This document shows, one piece after another, positions 25,415-28,221 of a DNA stretch of 28,221 nt. The position numbers and the translations under genes were made by a program. The notes beneath the pieces were generated by a model. That model had not been told where the DNA came from. It saw only the letters and a list, made by a program, of their open reading frames with translations, and ran no database searches. Position 1 is the stretch's first letter; each line of letters opens with the position of its first letter. Origin of the DNA: DUPQ01 sp964563155 (GTDB lineage Bacteria; Bacillota; Clostridia; DUPQ01); the NCBI GenBank assembly GCA_964563155.1, contig CAZLVL010000022.1:1-28221 (forward strand). The letters are read 5' to 3'.

Positions 25415-25930
25415 ATGGATAAAATAAAGCATGAAAAAAAGGCACTTTCATACTACAAAATTGCTTATAAAAAACTAGATAAATTAACTCCACTACCCTT
25501 TGATTGTGGAGAATTATGTAATAAAAGATGCTGTGGTGGAGACAACAAAGGCATGTATCTTTTTCCCTTTGAATATGAATTTATGCAAAGCCAAGGCTTT
25601 GTAATCATAGATAAAGTGATTGATGCTTCTAATAATATTAAGCTTTTAATGTGTGAAGGTGTATGTGACAGACATGAAAGACCCTTAGCTTGTAGAATAT
25701 TCCCACTTTTTCCCTACATAGATGAAAAGAATAAAACAATTAATGTTGAGTTTGATTTAAGAGGAAAAAGCATTTGTCCTTTACAGTTTCAAGATATTAA
25801 AGAGATTGTTTTAAAAAAGAGATTCAAAAGAACAATTAAAAAGGTCTTTAAAAAACTAATTAGAATTCCACAAATATATGACTTTTGCTTATTAATGACC
25901 CAAGAGATACAATTTCTTTCTAGGTTTTAA
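25415..25930 (+). CDS. YkgJ-family cysteine-cluster protein
   Basis: Putative zinc/iron-chelating protein (Pfam PF03692 type), 171 aa. Eight cysteines are arranged as C31, C35, C39-C40, C80, C84, C93 and C121, including the signature CDRHERPLACRIFP (84-97) that marks the family. The physiological role of the family is not established; members are suggested to bind an iron-sulfur cluster or zinc. The C-terminal 40 residues are basic. No ribosome binding site precedes the ATG, and the predicted transcription start coincides with it, so translation is probably leaderless. No alternative downstream start would keep the first cysteines. Confidence 0.87.
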   Translation: MDKIKHEKKALSYYKIAYKKLDKLTPLPFDCGELCNKRCCGGDNKGMYLFPFEYEFMQSQGFVIIDKVIDASNNIKLLMCEGVCDRHERPLACRIFPLFPYIDEKNKTINVEFDLRGKSICPLQFQDIKEIVLKKRFKRTIKKVFKKLIRIPQIYDFCLLMTQEIQFLSRF

Positions 25931-25945
25931 ATAAATAAATCTATT

Positions 25946-25989
25946 TAAAAAAAATGGATACTATGTTTACTAACTTTCATAGAATCCAT
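25946..25989 (-). terminator. Rho-independent terminator of tRNA-Gln
   Basis: ATGGAT plus CTATG pair with CATAG plus ATCCAT (arms 25954-25965 and 25978-25989) with one A-A mismatch and a 12-base loop. On the minus strand the stem is followed by a run of eight T. It lies 15 bases after the tRNA 3' end. On the plus strand the T-run is missing, so it serves the tRNA gene. Confidence 0.8.
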
Positions 25990-26003
25990 CTCATTAATAA
26001 GTC

Positions 26004-26077
26004 TGGCTGCCGAAGAAGGATTTGAACCCTCACAAATTGATCCAGAGTCAATTGTGCTACCTTTACACAATTCGGCA
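26004..26077 (-). tRNA. tRNA-Gln (anticodon CTG)
   Basis: A full cloverleaf reads on the minus strand: acceptor TGCCGAA pairing with TTCGGCA; D arm GTGT/GCAC with GG in the loop; anticodon stem ATTGA/TCAAT with loop CTCTGGA, giving anticodon CTG; T arm GAGGG/CCTTC (one G-T pair) with loop TTCAAAT. The U1-A72 pair and G73 are glutamine identity elements. CCA is encoded (26006-26004). It is followed by its own terminator. Confidence 0.93.
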
Positions 26078-26119
26078 ATATTTATGGCATAATTATTTTA
26101 ACATATTTAAATAAATAAA

Positions 26120-26149
26120 TTGTGGATAGTTATAAAAAAAGAATATAAT
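26120..26149 (+). promoter_or_regulatory. Promoter of ddh
   Basis: TTGTGG (26120-26125), 18 bp spacer, perfect TATAAT (26144-26149). Predicted start near 26156, leaving a leader of about 27 nt with GAGGA (26173-26177) before the ATG. Confidence 0.55.
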
Positions 26150-26182
26150 ATATAGGTAGATAATATTTAAAAGAGGAAACAA

Positions 26183-27160
26183 ATGACAGATAAAATCAGA
26201 GTTGGAATAATTGGATATGGAAACTTAGGTAAAGGTATAGAAGAAATGAGTTTGAACTATCCCGATTTATCCTTAGAAGTAATTTTTACAAAAAGAGATC
26301 CTAAAAGCTTAAATGCTTCTGTTAAAGCAGAACATATGGATAACTTAAAAAATTATGTAGACAAGATTGATGTAATGCTACTATGTGGAGGTTCAGCCAC
26401 TGATTTACCAAATCAAGGTCCACTAGTGTCCAAATTATTTAATACAGTAGACAGCTATGATAACCATAACAAAATACCTGAATATTTTGAGACCATGAAC
26501 ATAAGTTCAAAATCATCAAATAAAACATCCTTAATATCAACTGGCTGGGATCCAGGTCTTTTTTCACTTAATAGACTACTTAGCCAATCAATACTACCTA
26601 AAGGAGATTCTTTTACCTTTTGGGGAAAAGGAGTTAGCCAAGGCCATTCTCAAGCTTTAAGAAGAATTAAAGGCGTAGAAGATGCTGTTCAATACACTGT
26701 TCCCTCTCAAGAAGCCATTAATCTTGCAAAAAATGGGAAAGGTAAAGACCTTACCACAAAGGATAAACATGACAGAATTTGCTATCTAGTAGTACAAGAA
26801 GGTGTAGATAAACAAGCTATTGAAAATGAAATTGTAACCATGCCCTATTACTTTGCTGATTACAATACACAAGTAAATTTTATATCTCAAGAAGAATTTG
26901 ATAAAAACCATAGACACATGCCCCATGGTGGTTTTGTAATACAGTCATATAAAAATGAAGAAGGTATTAACCAAGCAATGGAATTTAGTCTAAAACTAGA
27001 TAACAATCCCCTATTTACTGCCTCAGTTCTTCTTACATACGCTAGAGCTGTTTTCAGGCTAAATAAAGAGGGGAAATTTGGAGCCTTTAGTGTTTTTGAT
27101 ATACCCTTATCATATCTATCTGATAAGTCTTCTGAAACCTTAAGAAAAGAGCTTCTATAA
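26183..27160 (+). CDS. ddh: meso-Diaminopimelate dehydrogenase
   Basis: NADPH-dependent one-step conversion of tetrahydrodipicolinate to meso-diaminopimelate, a cell-wall and lysine precursor. The N-terminal Rossmann motif IGYGNLGKG (10-18), LLCGGSATDLP (67-77), the conserved STGWDPGLFSLNRL (about 119-132) and WGKGVSQGHSQALRRI (about 147-162), and HMPHGGFV (about 249) are hallmark stretches. Length 325 aa equals the family norm. The start follows GAGGA by five bases. It stands alone with its own promoter. The direct Ddh route is present in some Firmicutes, Bacteroidetes and corynebacteria, and implies a meso-DAP-type wall, consistent with the amidases nearby. Confidence 0.96.
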   Translation: MTDKIRVGIIGYGNLGKGIEEMSLNYPDLSLEVIFTKRDPKSLNASVKAEHMDNLKNYVDKIDVMLLCGGSATDLPNQGPLVSKLFNTVDSYDNHNKIPEYFETMNISSKSSNKTSLISTGWDPGLFSLNRLLSQSILPKGDSFTFWGKGVSQGHSQALRRIKGVEDAVQYTVPSQEAINLAKNGKGKDLTTKDKHDRICYLVVQEGVDKQAIENEIVTMPYYFADYNTQVNFISQEEFDKNHRHMPHGGFVIQSYKNEEGINQAMEFSLKLDNNPLFTASVLLTYARAVFRLNKEGKFGAFSVFDIPLSYLSDKSSETLRKELL

Positions 27161-27174
27161 AAAACATTAGAAGA

Positions 27175-27273
27175 TTAATTCTTAAGTTCAGTTTTTCTTA
27201 TTAGCAACCAACTTAAAGTAAGTAAAATGCCAAATCCAACTATTGCAGTAACTATGGCATAACAAGCTCTTGT
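27175..27273 (-). pseudogene. Frameshifted 3' end of the XRE regulator gene (third membrane helix)
   Basis: Immediately after and overlapping the XRE stop, another minus-strand frame encodes a clean membrane helix, AIVTAIVGFGILLTLSWLLI, and a basic tail RKTELKN before a TAA at 27175. It has no start codon of its own; the frame opens only after a TGA at 27274-27276. A single inserted or deleted base near 27252-27273 would join it to the XRE protein as its last membrane segment. Alternatively it is the remnant of a separate gene. Confidence 0.35.
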
Positions 27274-27767
27274 TCAAGCAAATTACTTTGCTGATGCTTT
27301 TTTTCAATACAATATCCTAAGAACAATGAGGCTGATGTAATAAATAAGCTAATACTGATTATAGCCTGTATTTTTACAGCGAGAATAGCTTTTTTTTGTG
27401 CTATGGCAAAAACAATACCAGCAGAAATCAACAAAACCAATGACATAATTCCAAAAATGATTATCAATATTTTTATAGCCTTCAAATGTTCGGCTCGTTT
27501 TTTGGTTTCTTCCAATTTGTATAAATTATAAACTTGCTCGCTTAATGGCTGCTTTGCATTTTCACTAGATTCCTTAGAGAAGATTAGCATATCTACTGTT
27601 GTCCCAAGTATTTCAGCCAACTTAAATAGGTTTTTTGTACTTGGTACAGACTGACCATTTTCCCATTTTGTAACTGATTGACGACTTATCCCTAACAAAT
27701 CAGCAACTTTTTCTTGGGACAATCCACAACTTTTTCGTTGCTCTTTAATTCGTTTACCTAATGTCAT
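27252..27767 (-). CDS. XRE-family helix-turn-helix regulator with membrane domain
   Basis: Residues 1-60 are a Cro/C1-type helix-turn-helix (GKRIKEQRKSCGLSQEKVADLLGISRQSVTKWENGQSVPS). A charged linker follows, then two membrane helices (about 98-122 and 130-153), giving a membrane-bound DNA-binding protein, 171 aa. I prefer the ATG at 27767 (MTLGKRIKEQ), with GGAAGT eight bases upstream, over the ATG at 27782, which has no good binding site. The C-terminus (ELVMP) looks abrupt, and a third helix lies in another frame just downstream (27175-27273), so the gene may be frameshifted. A near-palindrome overlapping its TATAAT suggests autoregulation. It lies next to IS-interrupted DNA. Confidence 0.8.
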   Translation of the reverse strand: MTLGKRIKEQRKSCGLSQEKVADLLGISRQSVTKWENGQSVPSTKNLFKLAEILGTTVDMLIFSKESSENAKQPLSEQVYNLYKLEETKKRAEHLKAIKILIIIFGIMSLVLLISAGIVFAIAQKKAILAVKIQAIISISLFITSASLFLGYCIEKKHQQSNLLEQELVMP

Positions 27768-27788
27768 TTTTAATACTTCCATTTTCGC

Positions 27789-27815
27789 TATTACAGTTAT
27801 AATTATAAAGTAATA
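27789..27815. promoter_or_regulatory. Near-palindrome over the XRE -10 region
   Basis: TATTAC (27789-27794), a 12-base perfect palindrome TTATAATTATAA (27797-27808) and GTAATA (27810-27815) form a nested, nearly symmetric element. The minus-strand TATAAT (27807-27802) of the XRE gene sits in its centre; no good -35 is seen. A regulator dimer bound here would repress the gene. Confidence 0.4.
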
Positions 27816-27937
27816 AGCCCTTATGTTCTACCATCTATTTGGCAACTATAGGTTGCATCGCGTCATTATCACCTTTAATTCCATTATAGATAAGCTAATA
27901 ATGCTTTTTTCACAAGATTAAGAAAATAAGGCATGGA

Positions 27938-28157
27938 TTACAATATTATTATCCCTGTCTCCATTATTTCTTTTGCAATGGGATTAGATTTGATAAAATT
28001 AGATGTTTTAAAAGGTCTAGGATTTATTCTGTTATCAACTTTTCTTCTTATTCTCATTAGTAACATTGTATCTTCGATTGGATCGCCAACAAAATCATCT
28101 CCGACTACCGCAATATCTATATCGCTGTCTTCTGAGAAATTACCTTTAGCATGTATT
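27938..28157 (-). pseudogene. 3' remnant of a minimal nucleotidyltransferase (MNT-like) gene, cut by an IS end
   Basis: The minus strand reads in frame from the IS junction IHAKGNFSEDSDIDIAVVGDD onward to GIIIL and a TAA at 27940-27938, about 72 codons. The AKG followed by SDIDIAVV is the second half of the nucleotidyltransferase signature GSxAxGxxxxxSDIDLxV, with the metal-binding aspartates D-I-D present. The preceding GS and the N-terminus are missing: the reading frame meets a TGA inside the mobile-element end at 28158 onward. Such small nucleotidyltransferases often form toxin-antitoxin pairs with HEPN proteins, but no HEPN gene is visible in this window. A plus-strand ORF here is a shadow. 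Confidence 0.7.
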
Positions 28158-28221
28158 TGTCAATCCAAAAAGGGTCCACAGTTCTAATCGAAAAAGGGTC
28201 CACTCTTAGATGCCATTATTT
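28158..28221. mobile_element. End of an IS21-like insertion sequence (continues beyond the window)
   Basis: The junction begins TGTCAATCC, the TG start typical of IS21-family ends. It is followed by two tandem copies of AATC(C/G)AAAAAGGGTCCAC (28162-28179 and 28186-28203), 17 of 18 bases identical and 24 bp apart. Multiple terminal repeats of this kind are the transposase-binding sites of IS21-type elements. No transposase gene fits in the remaining bases, so family assignment rests on the end structure and on the interruption of the nucleotidyltransferase gene exactly at this point. Confidence 0.6.

Noticed and set aside
27820..27900. Minus-strand stretch reading YNGIKGDNDAMQPIVAK before a stop
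   Set aside because: Only about 20 codons, no start codon with a binding site and no recognisable family; may be a gene relic but not supportable.
27933..28187. Plus-strand ORF of 84 residues at the right edge
   Set aside because: The opposite strand encodes the recognisable nucleotidyltransferase signature SDIDIAVV; the plus-strand protein is its shadow and runs into the IS end.
1..28221. CRISPR array, rRNA genes or prophage modules
   Set aside because: No regularly spaced repeats beyond the two-copy IS repeat, no rRNA sequence, and no integrase or phage structural genes were seen.

Overview
This is a 28.2 kb stretch of an AT-rich, low-GC Gram-positive chromosome. The organism looks like an anaerobic Firmicute of the Clostridia/Tissierellia type; I cannot name the genus. 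The evidence is AGGAGG-type ribosome binding sites, TATAAT promoters often carrying a TGn extension, a Firmicute-type core set (RbgA, RNase HII, MutS2, DnaE next to PfkA, paired DnaJ and DUF5685-like genes), meso-diaminopimelate dehydrogenase and cell-wall amidases.

Left part (1-6820), plus strand: a cysteine-free membrane protein of unknown function; carbamate kinase followed by ribosome-assembly GTPase rbgA and rnhB; a MocR-like class I aminotransferase with its own extended -10 promoter; and a GntR/UTRA regulator whose promoter overlaps a perfect palindrome. After the regulator lies about 200 bp rich in inverted repeats and a probable bidirectional terminator.

Middle (6822-24869), minus strand: a D-2-hydroxyacid dehydrogenase; the Mg transporter mgtE behind a strong promoter and a previously unlisted leader ORF (MESPLPDSTNYDQKN) that resembles the acidic/proline Mg-sensing leader MgtL; then a ten-gene, almost gapless operon transcribed rph-rdgB-dnaE-pfkA-pgsA-DUF5685-dnaJ-like-membrane protein-TIM barrel-mutS2. 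Upstream of it sit two tandem Amidase_3 cell-wall hydrolases, one anchored by a membrane helix and one secreted with AMIN-like domains.

Right part (24970-27160): a small charged protein and a YkgJ-type cysteine-cluster protein diverge from back-to-back extended -10 promoters; the YkgJ mRNA appears leaderless. Next come a tRNA-Gln(CTG) on the minus strand with a clear intrinsic terminator, and meso-DAP dehydrogenase (ddh) on the plus strand.

Right edge (27170-28221) looks like accessory DNA: an XRE-type membrane-linked regulator with an apparent 3' frameshift, and the 3' remnant of a minimal nucleotidyltransferase gene cut by the end of an IS21-like element, whose tandem terminal repeats are visible and which runs out of the window.

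The observations I rate highest are the candidate Mg-responsive leader peptide of mgtE, the two Asp-rich isoprenoid-synthase-like motifs in the DUF5685 protein, the atypical PfkA active site (A124, K128), the structured intergenic segment at 6625-6743, and the IS-disrupted nucleotidyltransferase.
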